Origin: an uncultured Alphaproteobacteria bacterium
Lineage (GTDB): Bacteria > Pseudomonadota > Alphaproteobacteria > Methylaequorales > Methylaequoraceae
Direction: 5' to 3'
DNA length: 46,888 nucleotides
NCBI GenBank assembly: GCA_902625895.1
Contig: CACODD010000006.1
Location: forward strand, 1-46,888
The notes beneath the pieces were generated by a model. The model did no database searches. It was not told the DNA's origin and was given only the letters and a program-made list of their open reading frames with translations. A program made the translations under genes and the position numbers. Below are positions 17,267 through 27,616 of the stretch, piece after piece. Position 1 is the first letter of the stretch. Every line of letters begins with the position of its first letter.

Positions 17267-18052
17267 TTAAACTAAACCTTTCAATAGAGAAGGAAATTTT
17301 TTTTGCAACTGATCATATTCATTTTGAATTTCAGTGTTGTCAATTGAGAGTCCTTCTATTTTTGCTTTAATCTTATGATCGTAAACAACTGAAGCTGGTC
17401 TTTTGGAAAAAAAAATTATTCTGTCTCCAAGAAGAATAGCTTCTTTAAGATTATGCGTAATAAGTATGATTGTTATTGGATTTTTTTCATAGTAATTTAT
17501 TAATACGGAATAAAGGCTTTCTGCTGTGGGTTGGTCTAATGATACAAAAGGCTCATCCATTAATAAAATTTGTGGTTTTTTAATCAATGCTCTGGCTAAA
17601 GAGACTTTTCGTCTCATACCACCAGATATGGATTTTGGATAATAATTCTTAAATTCGTGTAAATCAAATTCGGAAAGAAGAAATTCTATTCTTTCAATAT
17701 ATTCGTCGTTATCTTCGCAAACTAATTCAATATTTTCTTTAACTGTTAACCACGGAAGGAGTCTAGATGTTTGAAAAACATAACCAAAATCTCCATTAAA
17801 CTTTAAATCACGTTTTTCTTTATTGAATTTCTGGTCCTCGACATCTATTAGACCACCTATTATATTCATCAAAGTAGTTTTACCACACCCAGATGGACCT
17901 ACAATGCAAACAAATTCTTTAGACTTGATTTGAATATTTATGTTTTTAAGAACATCGATGGATGTTTTATCGTGTGGATTCGTAAACGATTTTTTTTTAA
18001 TGTTAATGTGAAAATCCAATTTTTTACCTCCAAATGGATATTTTTTTTTCAA
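17267..18052 (-). CDS. ABC transporter ATP-binding protein, SsuB/TauB/NitT type
   Basis: Walker A GPSGCGKTT, signature SGGMRRKVSLARAL, Walker B ILLMDEPF, H-loop. Confidence 0.93.
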   Translation of the reverse strand: MKKKYPFGGKKLDFHINIKKKSFTNPHDKTSIDVLKNINIQIKSKEFVCIVGPSGCGKTTLMNIIGGLIDVEDQKFNKEKRDLKFNGDFGYVFQTSRLLPWLTVKENIELVCEDNDEYIERIEFLLSEFDLHEFKNYYPKSISGGMRRKVSLARALIKKPQILLMDEPFVSLDQPTAESLYSVLINYYEKNPITIILITHNLKEAILLGDRIIFFSKRPASVVYDHKIKAKIEGLSIDNTEIQNEYDQLQKKFPSLLKGLV

Positions 18053-18773
18053 ATGGCCTTACTAAAATAAATTCTACGAAAATTATTAGAAGAACAAATA
18101 CTAATGTATATGCCAAAATACCTGAAATATCAAAAAATTGAAAGAATCCAAATAATTTAAATCCTACACCATTACTTCTACCCAAGAGTTCTACCACAAG
18201 AACAATTTTCCAGATCAATGATAGACCTGATCTTGCAGATGACAACAAATATGGGTAAAGTTGAGGAAGTATTACTTTTAAAAAGAATTTATTTCCTGAA
18301 ATTTTGTAAAATTTCGCTACATCCACATAATCTTTTTCAATTGATCTTGCTCCTTCTCGCATTATAACAGCAACCATCGGTATTTTATTTAAAGAAACTG
18401 CAACAATTGCTGCGACTTCATTTAAACCAAACCACACATAGCATAAAATTATAATTACTAGCGCCGGTACATTTAATCCCATAATGAGCCAGTCATCTAA
18501 AAAATTATTTAATGATGCATTTCTTCCCATATAAATTCCAAAAAAAGTTCCAATAAACATAGCTATAATAAATGATAAAAATACCCTTTTTAGAGTTATC
18601 GCTGTATGATAAAAAATTTCGTTGTCTTCTGCTTCTAAAATTATCTTATCGAAAACTTCGCTAGGTCCAGGTAAAAGGTCAACCTCGACGTAAAGACTGG
18701 AAATCTGCCATACACTGAAGAAAATTAGAATAGAAGCAATTCTAATAACTGCATTAGAGTTGTTTTTTTCCAT
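18024..18773 (-). CDS. ABC transporter permease, SsuC/TauC type
   Basis: Polytopic; BPD-transport loop (GARSIEKDYVDVAKFYKISGNKFFLKVILPQLYPYLLSSARSGLSLIWK). Confidence 0.92.
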   Translation of the reverse strand: MEKNNSNAVIRIASILIFFSVWQISSLYVEVDLLPGPSEVFDKIILEAEDNEIFYHTAITLKRVFLSFIIAMFIGTFFGIYMGRNASLNNFLDDWLIMGLNVPALVIIILCYVWFGLNEVAAIVAVSLNKIPMVAVIMREGARSIEKDYVDVAKFYKISGNKFFLKVILPQLYPYLLSSARSGLSLIWKIVLVVELLGRSNGVGFKLFGFFQFFDISGILAYTLVFVLLIIFVEFILVRPFEKKISIWR

Positions 18774-18775
18774 TA

Positions 18776-19771
18776 TTACTCTACCCAGAATGTTCCAGGA
18801 GAAAGTTCTTTTGCTTTGCCAACAAGTTCTCTTCCTCCAACTTCTGAAAGTATAGAGTAAAGTTTTTTTGAACCATTAATTTGGTCCAACGAAAAATCTT
18901 TTGAAGGAATACCTTCTCTGTATATATCTCTTAGATTTTTAAAGAGTTGATCATTTTCTGCATTCATAAATGGTCTTACTTTTTCCCATATCTCATCCGA
19001 TTCAAGCATCAATTTTTTTGCTTCTTTTGATGTTTTAAAGAAATTTTTTAGTAATTCTTTATTCTGCTCTGCCCATTGCTCTTTGAAAACCCACCCGATA
19101 ACTGGAATACCTTTAGGAAGATTTAACTTTTTCAAGATGTCAGTAATATTTATAACTTTAGTGAATTTTTTATTTGTTAAAAGCTTTGCTTGGTAAGGCC
19201 AATAGGTAAGAATTGCGTCAAAACTATCTTGTTCAATCTTTTTATTTAATAAAGGTGGAGCACCAAAAATTTGCCTACTCACATCTTTAAGTTCTTTTCC
19301 GTATTCTTTTTTGAAATATGCTCTAAATATCAGCCAACCTTTGTCAACTTGACCACCGGCAATACCTATTTTTTTACCTTCCAAATCTCCTTCATTTTTT
19401 ATTTTTGAATCTTTCGATACTATGAGACCCCCAGCTGACATCGAATGTGGAACGAATGCAAATTCTCTACCTTCATTTCTTTGTCTTGATACCCAAAACC
19501 AATCAGTTACTATGAGGTCGACTGCTCCACCTTGAAGCGCAACAGCAGCCGCATTCTTACTTGCTAATTCAACTATCTCAACATCTAGATCGTTATTATT
19601 GTCCATATTAAGTTCTTTTATTAATTTTAGCTCCCAATTGACGCTGCCATATTGTAGAGATCCAATTCTTAAAGTATTTGCATGTAGATAGGAGAAACAA
19701 ATGTTTAAAATCAAAGTTAGAAACAAAACTTTGGTTATAAAAAGTGATTTGTTTAAAATATTTTTAATCAT
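18776..19771 (-). CDS. ABC transporter periplasmic substrate-binding protein, NitT/TauT-like
   Basis: Signal peptide; LRIGSLQYGSVNWEL...LQGGAVDLIVTDWFWVSR...GKKIGIAGGQVDKGW periplasmic-binding-protein pattern. Confidence 0.88.
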   Translation of the reverse strand: MIKNILNKSLFITKVLFLTLILNICFSYLHANTLRIGSLQYGSVNWELKLIKELNMDNNNDLDVEIVELASKNAAAVALQGGAVDLIVTDWFWVSRQRNEGREFAFVPHSMSAGGLIVSKDSKIKNEGDLEGKKIGIAGGQVDKGWLIFRAYFKKEYGKELKDVSRQIFGAPPLLNKKIEQDSFDAILTYWPYQAKLLTNKKFTKVINITDILKKLNLPKGIPVIGWVFKEQWAEQNKELLKNFFKTSKEAKKLMLESDEIWEKVRPFMNAENDQLFKNLRDIYREGIPSKDFSLDQINGSKKLYSILSEVGGRELVGKAKELSPGTFWVE

Positions 19772-19867
19772 AATCCTAAATAATATTTCCTTCTTATTAA
19801 ATATATTGTATTTTCTATACTTTATATCAAACGTCTGTCAATGCTAGTTTTTTTTGATGAATGGAAT

Positions 19868-20101
19868 ATGAAGAAAAAAGTTTATTTTTTAAATCTTAAA
19901 GGTTATAAATGCCCGATACCAGTATTGAAAATTTCCAAAAAATTTAAGGAAATTAAAAAAGGTGATATTCTTGAGGTAAATACAGATGATCCAAAAGCTG
20001 ACACAGATATACAGGAACTTTGTAACAATATTAAAATAAAAGTATTAGAAATGAATTCTACAAAAGAAAAAAATATGTACTTTAAACTCCAAAAATATTG
20101 A
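19868..20101 (+). CDS. TusA/SirA-family sulfurtransferase-like protein
   Basis: LNLKGYKCPIPVLKISK...GDILEVNTDDPKADTDI; internal ATG 19868 preferred. Confidence 0.85.
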   Translation: MKKKVYFLNLKGYKCPIPVLKISKKFKEIKKGDILEVNTDDPKADTDIQELCNNIKIKVLEMNSTKEKNMYFKLQKY

Positions 20102-20118
20102 TTTTTGATTTATTTCGA

Positions 20119-20343
20119 ATGAAAGATTTACTTGATAAAAAAATAGACGATTTAACCTACGAGGATGCCTTTGATAGACTCCAAAAGATTACCGAATTAC
20201 TTGAAAATGGAAACGTTTCGCTTGATGACTCTATAAAATATTATGAACAAGGAATTTTACTTAAAAACTTTTGTGAAAAAAAACTAAAAAATGCAGAGAT
20301 GAAAATCAAAAATGTATTAGAAAAGTCAAAACGTAGTGAATAA
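20119..20343 (+). CDS. xseB: Exodeoxyribonuclease VII small subunit
   Basis: LTYEDAFDRLQKITELLENGNVSLDDSIKYYEQGILL...CEKKLKNAEMKI. Confidence 0.9.
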   Translation: MKDLLDKKIDDLTYEDAFDRLQKITELLENGNVSLDDSIKYYEQGILLKNFCEKKLKNAEMKIKNVLEKSKRSE

Positions 20344-20358
20344 AAATAGTGAATAATA

Positions 20359-21237
20359 ATGTCTAGGATAGAAAAATTTATCTCAAAATTTGCAATTGAA
20401 TTTGATGATTTTTTTTTAAAACTTCTCCCCAAAAAAAAATATTCCCAAAAACTTCATGATGCGATGAAATATTCAATTAAGGTCGGAGGTAAAAGGCTAA
20501 GGCCTTTATTTTTGATTGAAATATCCAAAATATTTAACGTTAAGAAAATAATGGCTTTAAGAGCCGCTGCCGCGATCGAATTAATTCATTGTTATTCATT
20601 GGTTCATGATGATCTACCTGCCATGGATGATGATGATTTACGAAGAGGGCATATGACTTGTCATAAAAAATATGATGATGCTACAGCAATACTGGTTGGA
20701 GATGCTTTTCAATCTTTGGCTTTTGAAATCTTATCCGATAAAAAAACGCATCCTAATGCTAATGTAAGGTGTAATTTGATTAATGAGCTTTCAAAAGCCT
20801 CTGGAGCAACTGGAATGGTAGGTGGACAAATGTTGGATTTAGATGCTGAGAAGAAAAAGTTGAGTTTAAGTGAAATTTTGATGCTTCAAAAACTTAAAAC
20901 TGGAGAACTGTTCAGATTTTCTTGTGTAGCCGGTCCAATTCTCTCTGAACAGAAAAATCTTAAGCATTTTGAAGAATTTGCGAATAATCTAGGTTTAGCG
21001 TTCCAAATTAAAGACGATTTGCTAGATGTTGAAGGTGATGAAAAACAAATGGGTAAAAAGACAAAAAAGGATTTATCTAGAGGTAAAGAAACCTTGATTT
21101 CTTATTTAGGAAAAGAAGATGCAAAAAAAAAGTCAGAAGATTTGATAAACGATTCAAAACAGATTTTAAAATTTTATGGAAAAAGAGCCAATAGAATTAT
21201 AGATTTAACTAACTTTGTAATTTCAAGAAACAATTGA
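20359..21237 (+). CDS. ispA: Farnesyl diphosphate synthase
   Basis: HDDLPAMDDDDLRRG, GGQMLDLD, AFQIKDDLLDVEGD; follows xseB. Confidence 0.94.
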   Translation: MSRIEKFISKFAIEFDDFFLKLLPKKKYSQKLHDAMKYSIKVGGKRLRPLFLIEISKIFNVKKIMALRAAAAIELIHCYSLVHDDLPAMDDDDLRRGHMTCHKKYDDATAILVGDAFQSLAFEILSDKKTHPNANVRCNLINELSKASGATGMVGGQMLDLDAEKKKLSLSEILMLQKLKTGELFRFSCVAGPILSEQKNLKHFEEFANNLGLAFQIKDDLLDVEGDEKQMGKKTKKDLSRGKETLISYLGKEDAKKKSEDLINDSKQILKFYGKRANRIIDLTNFVISRNN

Positions 21238-22002
21238 ATGTTTATTCGTAAAGTTGTTCCAGAAAATTTAGACAAACATAGGATTGACTATGTCCTTAAA
21301 GAGTTAGAGTTAGTTGAATCTAGGAATCAAGCTTTAGCTTTAATAATTTCAGGAAAAGTTTTTGTTGATAATGAAAAAGTATTAAAACCTGGAAAAATTG
21401 TACGGTGCAATAAAACGATTGAACTTAAAAAGGACAAAAATCAATGGGTTTCTAGAGGAGGAATAAAACTTAGTCATGCACTAAAAAAATTTGACGTTAA
21501 TGCAAGTAAAAAAGTTACTCTTGATATTGGTTGTTCAACAGGGGGATTTACAGATGTTCTAATAAAAATGGGAGTAAAAAAAGTGTATGCAATTGATGTT
21601 GGTTATGGCCAATTAGATTGGCGTTTAAGAAATTCTGAAAAGGTCATTTTATTTGAAAGAACTAATGCAAGGGACCTCGATTCTAATATTATTCCAGAAT
21701 TACTGGATTTAGTTGTATGCGATGTGAGTTTTATTTCTTTGAAAAAAGTACTTTTACCTGTGAAGAAGTTGTTGAATAGAAAATATGAAATATTAAGCTT
21801 AGTTAAACCTCAGTTTGAAGCAAGAAAAAATGAAGTAGGTAGAGGTGGCATAATCAAAGATTCAAGAATTCATAACAGGATTTGTGAAGACTTGATGTTT
21901 TGGTTTAAACAAAACTTTGATTACGAACATTTAAATATCATTGATAGTCCTATAACAGGACAAAAGGGTAATAAAGAATTTTTCATATATATAAAAAATT
22001 AA
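21238..22002 (+). CDS. tlyA: TlyA-family rRNA methyltransferase/hemolysin
   Basis: S4 domain then [40 protein letters not shown]. Confidence 0.93.
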   Translation: MFIRKVVPENLDKHRIDYVLKELELVESRNQALALIISGKVFVDNEKVLKPGKIVRCNKTIELKKDKNQWVSRGGIKLSHALKKFDVNASKKVTLDIGCSTGGFTDVLIKMGVKKVYAIDVGYGQLDWRLRNSEKVILFERTNARDLDSNIIPELLDLVVCDVSFISLKKVLLPVKKLLNRKYEILSLVKPQFEARKNEVGRGGIIKDSRIHNRICEDLMFWFKQNFDYEHLNIIDSPITGQKGNKEFFIYIKN

Positions 22003-23069
22003 ATTTTGTTTTTATGATTCAATAAATATAAATCTGCTAATACAATTGCTACCATAGCTTCACCAACAGGGACTGCCCTTATACCAACACATGGATCGTG
22101 TCTTCCTTTAGTTTTAATAGTTGTATTTTTATTAGCAAGATTTACTGTTTTTCTCTCTGTTAGAATTGAACTTGTTGGCTTTACGGCAAATTTGACCACA
22201 ATATCCTGACCAGAAGAAATTCCCCCAAGTGTTCCACCAGAGTTGTTAGATCCAAATGTAACCTTATTGTTTTGATATCTCATTTCATCAGCATTTTGTT
22301 CACCTCTTAATGCTGCGCTTTTAAAACCATTTCCAATTTCGACACCTTTTACTGCTGGAATGCTCATTATGCCTTGTGCTAAGAGGGCGTCAATTTTTGA
22401 AAAGACTGGCTCTCCCAAACCTGGTGGGACCCCAGATGCAGTTATTTGAACGACAGCACCTATTGAGGAACCTTCTTTCCTTATTTTTAAAACATAATCT
22501 TCCCATATTTTTAAAATATTCTTGTCTGGACAAAAGAAACTGTTTTTCTCTACTTCCTTCCAGTTCCAATTATTAAAATCAATCTTTTTTTCACCTATTT
22601 GGATTAAAGCACCTTTAATCTTTATTTTCTTTCCTAAAATTTTTTGTGCTACTGCCCCTGCGGCAACACGCATAGCTGTTTCTCTTGCGGATGCTCTCCC
22701 GCCTCCACGATAATCTCTGATACCGTATTTCATTTGATATGTGTAATCTGCATGACCAGGTCTAAATTTATTTTTTATGTCACTGTAATCTTTTGATTTT
22801 TGATCAGCGTTGTAAATAATCATTGATAAAGGTGTGCCAGTTGTCTTTTTATCGAACAAACCAGATAATATTTTCACTTTGTCATTTTCTTTTCGTTGTG
22901 TTGTAAATTTTGATTGACCAGGTTTTCTTCTGTCCAAAAAACTTTGTATGTAATCTTCATCAATATTTAAGTTTGGTGGTACGCCCTCTATCACACATCC
23001 TAGGGCTTCTCCATGGCTTTCACCCCAAGTAGTTACTTTAAAAAGTTGTCCAATTGAACTTCCAGTCAT
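21999..23069 (-). CDS. aroC: Chorismate synthase
   Basis: [59 protein letters not shown]. Confidence 0.97.
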   Translation of the reverse strand: MTGSSIGQLFKVTTWGESHGEALGCVIEGVPPNLNIDEDYIQSFLDRRKPGQSKFTTQRKENDKVKILSGLFDKKTTGTPLSMIIYNADQKSKDYSDIKNKFRPGHADYTYQMKYGIRDYRGGGRASARETAMRVAAGAVAQKILGKKIKIKGALIQIGEKKIDFNNWNWKEVEKNSFFCPDKNILKIWEDYVLKIRKEGSSIGAVVQITASGVPPGLGEPVFSKIDALLAQGIMSIPAVKGVEIGNGFKSAALRGEQNADEMRYQNNKVTFGSNNSGGTLGGISSGQDIVVKFAVKPTSSILTERKTVNLANKNTTIKTKGRHDPCVGIRAVPVGEAMVAIVLADLYLLNHKNKI

Positions 23070-23071
23070 TC

Positions 23072-23884
23072 TTAGCGTTCTACTGTTATATCTGGTGCAT
23101 CTACAGATTTCATACCAACTACATGGTATCCACAGTCTACATGAACAACTTCTCCTGTCACTCCTGATGACAAGTCTGATAAAAGGTACACAGAATTTTT
23201 ACCTACTTCATCTATTGAAGTAATTCTTTTTAATGGTGAATTATATTCATTCCATTTCAAAATATATCTGAAATCAGAAATTCCTGATGCAGCTAGAGTT
23301 TTAATAGGGCCAGCTGATATTGCGTTTACTCTGATATTTTTTTTACCAAGATCAACAGCCATGTATTTTACACTAGTTTCTAATGCTGCCTTTGCAATAC
23401 CCATTACATTATAATGTGGCATTACTCTTTCAGCTCCAAGATACGAAAGTGTTAATATTTGACCTCCAGATTGCATAAAATGTTGAGCTCTTTGACAAAG
23501 AGCAGTAAATGAATAACAAGACACATCAAGCGTTTTAATAAAATTATCTCTGGACGTGTTTACATAGTCACCTTTTAATTGATTTTTGTCTGAAAATGCA
23601 ATTGAGTGAACAAGAAAATCAAACGAACCCCATATCTTTGATAATTCCTTAAAAAAATTATCAATACTTGAGTCAGAGGTTACATCGCATTCAAGAACTA
23701 TTTGTGATCTACATTTTTCTGCAAGTGGAAGAACTCTCTTTTTTATAGAATCATTAACATAAGAAAATGCTAGATCAGCACCGCACTGACTCAACTTTTC
23801 TGCAATTCCCCATGCTATTGATTTTTCATTAGCTATTCCAAGAATTATGCCTTTTTTACCATTTAGATTTATTAGTGAGTCCAT
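23072..23884 (-). CDS. fabI: Enoyl-ACP reductase (NADH), FabI
   Basis: [60 protein letters not shown]. Confidence 0.96.
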   Translation of the reverse strand: MDSLINLNGKKGIILGIANEKSIAWGIAEKLSQCGADLAFSYVNDSIKKRVLPLAEKCRSQIVLECDVTSDSSIDNFFKELSKIWGSFDFLVHSIAFSDKNQLKGDYVNTSRDNFIKTLDVSCYSFTALCQRAQHFMQSGGQILTLSYLGAERVMPHYNVMGIAKAALETSVKYMAVDLGKKNIRVNAISAGPIKTLAASGISDFRYILKWNEYNSPLKRITSIDEVGKNSVYLLSDLSSGVTGEVVHVDCGYHVVGMKSVDAPDITVER

Positions 23885-23956
23885 CTTTGATCCTTAGCAA
23901 ACTTATTGATTAACAGTTACTTACTCTTATATTATACTTCTAACATAAAATAAATC

Positions 23957-24526
23957 ATGAATCCTTTTAAAAAATTTAATATGTGGTTTAATTTTGCAAA
24001 AAAAAACCATCCATTCGATCATACCGCCTTTGCTCTTGGAACCGAAGATAAAGGCGAACCGCACGTGCGTATGGTTCTGTTAAAATTAATTTTGGAAGAT
24101 GGTTTTGTTTTCTTTACCAACCTAAATAGTAACAAAGGTAATCATTTTAAAAGAAATAAGAATCTTTCTATGTGTTTTTATTGGGAATCCATTCATAAAC
24201 AGATTAGAATTGTTGGTAAAGGTAGCATTGTTAACGATGAAATATCCGATAAATATTTTGGCTCCAGGCCAAGAGGTAGCCAAATTGGCGCATGGGCATC
24301 TGATCAGTCTTCTCAAATCAAATCATATAGCTACTTAAAACAAAGAGAGAAAAAATTTGAAAAAAAGTTCGAAGGCTTCAATGTTCCAAGACCAGATTAT
24401 TGGGTTGGAATAAAAATAAAACCAAAGCAATTTGAATTTTGGCAACAAGGTGATTTTAGGTTGCATAGTCGTGAAGTTTATTTTCTAAAAAAAAACGTTT
24501 GGCAAAGAAAGTTGCTTTCACCATGA
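23957..24526 (+). CDS. pdxH: Pyridoxamine 5'-phosphate oxidase
   Basis: PHVRMVLLKLILEDGFVFFTNLNSNKG..., YWVGIKIKPKQFEFWQQGDFRLHSR. Confidence 0.94.
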   Translation: MNPFKKFNMWFNFAKKNHPFDHTAFALGTEDKGEPHVRMVLLKLILEDGFVFFTNLNSNKGNHFKRNKNLSMCFYWESIHKQIRIVGKGSIVNDEISDKYFGSRPRGSQIGAWASDQSSQIKSYSYLKQREKKFEKKFEGFNVPRPDYWVGIKIKPKQFEFWQQGDFRLHSREVYFLKKNVWQRKLLSP

Positions 24527-24527
24527 G

Positions 24528-25826
24528 TTAGGGTGCCGGTGCAGGAGCAGGAGCATCGCTAGGAGCTAGACTAGGTGTAGTAGGAGCCACGGTTTCTTTG
24601 TCAAGAGGAACAGACATTGACTTGTTAATTCCCAGATTTTTATATACAGAACACAAAGCGGTCACAAGCTTTTTAATCATTTTTGGAGTATGTTGAGGAG
24701 AAGCAGTAATTCTCAATCTTTCTTCCCTTCTAGGTACTGTCGGATAGTTTATTGGCTGAACATATACTTGGAAATCATCAAGTAACATTTGACTTGCATT
24801 TTTACAAAGTATGGGGTCACCTATGATAACTGGGATAATATGACTTTTGTTGTCTATAAACGGTATGTTATTTTTTTTAAGTGAATTTTTAAGATCACTT
24901 ACTACTTTAAACAACTTTTCTCTTTCTGATGAAGAAAACTTTAAATGTCTGATAGACGCATACGCACCGGCAGCAATACATGGAGGTAAAGATGTCGTAA
25001 AAATGAATCCTGACGAAAAACTTCTTACGAAATCAATGGTTTCTTTTTTTGCAGTGATGTATCCGCCAATGACTCCAAAAGCCTTTGCTAATGTTCCCTG
25101 TATTATATCTACTTGATCCATGACTTTATCTCGTTCAGCTACTCCTGCGCCTCGTTCACCATAGATTCCAACTGCGTGAACTTCATCCAAAAAAGTTAAA
25201 GCATTATACTTTTGAGCCAGACTACAGATACTTTTTATTGGTGAAAAATCACCGTCCATTGAATAAACAGATTCAAAAGCTATTATCTTAGGCTGTGATT
25301 TCGGAAATTTTTTTAGATTTTTTTCTAAATCATCTAAATTATTATGTTTGAAAATCACCTTTTTTGCACCTGAGTTTTTAATGCCCTGAATCATAGATGC
25401 ATGATTCTTTTCGTCTGAAAAAAAAACACAATTAGGAATTTTTTTCCCTAAAGTTGATAAAGTTGCTTGGTTGGCCAAATAGCCAGAATTAAACAATAGC
25501 GCAGCTTCTTTTTGATGTAGATAGCAAAGTTCTCTTTCTAGAAGCACATGATAATGATTGGTCCCAGAAATGTTCCTTGTTCCACCAGAACCAGCCCCTA
25601 CTTTTTTCAAAGCATTTGTCATACTCTCTAGAACATCTTTATTTTGGCTCATTCCCAAATAATCGTTGCTGCACCACACAGTGACTTCTGATACGGAATT
25701 GTCTTTATAGTTCAAAGCTTGAGGAAAATTTCCAGCTAACTTTTCAAGGTCAGCGAAAACTCTGTAGTTGCCTTCGGATTTAAGTTTATTTAAACTTTCT
25801 TTAAAAACTTCTAAATAATTAATCAT
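24528..25826 (-). CDS. hemA: 5-aminolevulinate synthase with Pro/Ala-rich C-terminal tail
   Basis: VTVWCSNDYLGMSQN, GSGGTRNISGTNHYHVLLE, DEVHAVGIYGERGAGVAERD, GTLAKAFGVIGGYI; start placed at MINYLEVF (25826). Confidence 0.95.
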   Translation of the reverse strand: MINYLEVFKESLNKLKSEGNYRVFADLEKLAGNFPQALNYKDNSVSEVTVWCSNDYLGMSQNKDVLESMTNALKKVGAGSGGTRNISGTNHYHVLLERELCYLHQKEAALLFNSGYLANQATLSTLGKKIPNCVFFSDEKNHASMIQGIKNSGAKKVIFKHNNLDDLEKNLKKFPKSQPKIIAFESVYSMDGDFSPIKSICSLAQKYNALTFLDEVHAVGIYGERGAGVAERDKVMDQVDIIQGTLAKAFGVIGGYITAKKETIDFVRSFSSGFIFTTSLPPCIAAGAYASIRHLKFSSSEREKLFKVVSDLKNSLKKNNIPFIDNKSHIIPVIIGDPILCKNASQMLLDDFQVYVQPINYPTVPRREERLRITASPQHTPKMIKKLVTALCSVYKNLGINKSMSVPLDKETVAPTTPSLAPSDAPAPAPAP

Positions 25827-26199
25827 TTTTAACAAAGCTCAATGCAACTGAATTTATACAGTATCTTTTAAAAGTTGGTTCGGGTCCATCCTCAAAAACA
25901 TGCCCTAGATGCGCTTTACAATTAGAACATACAACTTCAACTCTTCTCATACCAAATGTATTATCATCAATCTCATCAATTACCTTCTCATTTATGCATG
26001 AATGAAAGCTTGGCCAGCCAGTTGATGAGTTAAACTTATGCTTTGAGCTAAATAGTTTAGCTTCACAACATATGCATTTATAAATTCCATCCTCAAAAAA
26101 GTCGAAAAATTCTCCTGTAAAAGGTGGTTCCGTTGCAGCATTTTGTGTAACCTGAAATGCAAGTTCAGATAACTTAATTTTTAATTCTGATTTCCTCAT
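25819..26199 (-). CDS. msrB: Peptide-methionine (R)-S-oxide reductase
   Basis: STGWPSF, two CxxC pairs, GHVFEDGPEPTFKRYCINSVAL. Confidence 0.96.
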   Translation of the reverse strand: MRKSELKIKLSELAFQVTQNAATEPPFTGEFFDFFEDGIYKCICCEAKLFSSKHKFNSSTGWPSFHSCINEKVIDEIDDNTFGMRRVEVVCSNCKAHLGHVFEDGPEPTFKRYCINSVALSFVKND

Positions 26200-26265
26200 A
26201 CTAATTCACATATAATAAAGTTATTATAAATTAAAATAAAAATATTTACAGTTTATTGTTTTTTT

Positions 26266-27360
26266 ATGATCATAATTTTAGGTGCAGGAATAATTGGACT
26301 CTCTATAGGGTACGATTTATTGAGAAAAGGAAAAAAAGTTAAAATCTTTGACTCAAATACTATTAAAGCTAAGTCCACCGACGCTTCAATTGGGATGTTA
26401 GCACCGCTAATAGAGGCAAAACCATTGGAAAAAGAACTTTTTAAACTAATGACAGCGTCAAAACTAATTTGGGAGAATTTTCAACAAAATAAGAATTTTT
26501 CTCAAACCACTGGATTGAAAAATAATTCTTCATTGATGGTAGCGCTTAATAAAGACGATGAAGAAAAACTAAAGTTTAAAAAAAAATTTTTTGAAACTTT
26601 AGGCTATAATTCAGTATTTCTGTCAAAAAATGAAACTCTTAGAAGAGAGCCGTTTCTAAATTCTAACGTTACTGCCTCTTTGCTTTGTAATAAACAAGAT
26701 CAAGTAAACCCAATACTTTACAGAGATTTTTTGATTAAAGAAATTTTAAGAATGAAAGGAAAAATCATAAACGAAAAAAAAATAAAAAAAATAACTATAA
26801 AGAAAAACAAAATTTTTTTTAATGATAAAAGTCTTAACTTTGATAAAGTCGTAATTTCGTGTGGGGCATGGAGCAATGAAATAATCTACAATTCTTTCGG
26901 AATTAAATTTCCTACAAGACCACTTAAGGGGATTTCGCTAACTCTAAAGGCACCGCTAATAAAATTTAATCATAATCTTTGGTTTAGAAATATTTATATT
27001 GCTCAAAGGGACAAAGGAATCTTAGCTGTTGGTGCAACTGAAGAGGAAAAGGGTTTTGATAATTCAGTCAGAATGGACGAATTGTTTTTTTTAACTAATT
27101 CACTGTGGGAATCTTTACCAAAACTTGAAGATATAAGTTTAAATGAAATAAAAGTAGGTTTGCGACCAGCAGTTTTTGATGGGAATCCAATTATTGGTCC
27201 ATTAGAAGAAGTTTCACAAGATATTATTTGTAATTTTGGTCACTACAGAAATGGAATTTTATTAGCTCCGATTACTTCACAAATTATTTCAAAATATATC
27301 TTTGAGGAAAACATAGCTAAAGAATATAAATTTTTTTCCCCTAAAAGATTTAATTTATAA
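26266..27360 (+). CDS. thiO: Glycine oxidase ThiO-like FAD oxidoreductase
   Basis: IIILGAGIIGLSIGYDLLRKGKKVKIFD; GLRPAVFDGNPIIGP; followed by thiS-thiG. Confidence 0.88.
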   Translation: MIIILGAGIIGLSIGYDLLRKGKKVKIFDSNTIKAKSTDASIGMLAPLIEAKPLEKELFKLMTASKLIWENFQQNKNFSQTTGLKNNSSLMVALNKDDEEKLKFKKKFFETLGYNSVFLSKNETLRREPFLNSNVTASLLCNKQDQVNPILYRDFLIKEILRMKGKIINEKKIKKITIKKNKIFFNDKSLNFDKVVISCGAWSNEIIYNSFGIKFPTRPLKGISLTLKAPLIKFNHNLWFRNIYIAQRDKGILAVGATEEEKGFDNSVRMDELFFLTNSLWESLPKLEDISLNEIKVGLRPAVFDGNPIIGPLEEVSQDIICNFGHYRNGILLAPITSQIISKYIFEENIAKEYKFFSPKRFNL

Positions 27361-27382
27361 TTTTTTAGTTTATCATTTAACA

Positions 27383-27613
27383 ATGAAGAATTTAAAAAAT
27401 AAATACTTTATTAATGGTAAGAATTTTAGTTGTGAACTCAAAGAACCTTATTTGGAGGATTTAATTGAAATCTTTCTTAATAAATCTATCCTGAAGGAAC
27501 CTAAAATTGCTGTTGCGGTAAACAATCAAATGATTGAGAGATGTAAATGGAAAAAAAAAAAAATAAACTTTCAAGATAAAATTGAAATTGTTGCTCCGTT
27601 TTTTGGGGGGTGA
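27383..27613 (+). CDS. thiS: Sulfur carrier protein ThiS
   Basis: Ubiquitin-like small protein ending IEIVAPFFGG; between thiO and thiG. Confidence 0.88.
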   Translation: MKNLKNKYFINGKNFSCELKEPYLEDLIEIFLNKSILKEPKIAVAVNNQMIERCKWKKKKINFQDKIEIVAPFFGG

Positions 27614-27616
27614 TTT

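Noticed and set aside
8985-21237. Two polyprenyl synthases as redundant duplication
   Set aside because: They have different Asp-rich motifs and contexts (crtE in the retinal cluster, ispA after xseB); the pair itself is expected, and only the motif difference was reported.
26200-26265. Possible TPP riboswitch upstream of thiO-thiS-thiG
   Set aside because: Only about 66 bp of AT-rich leader and no recognisable THI-box motif (e.g. CUGAGA); not supported.
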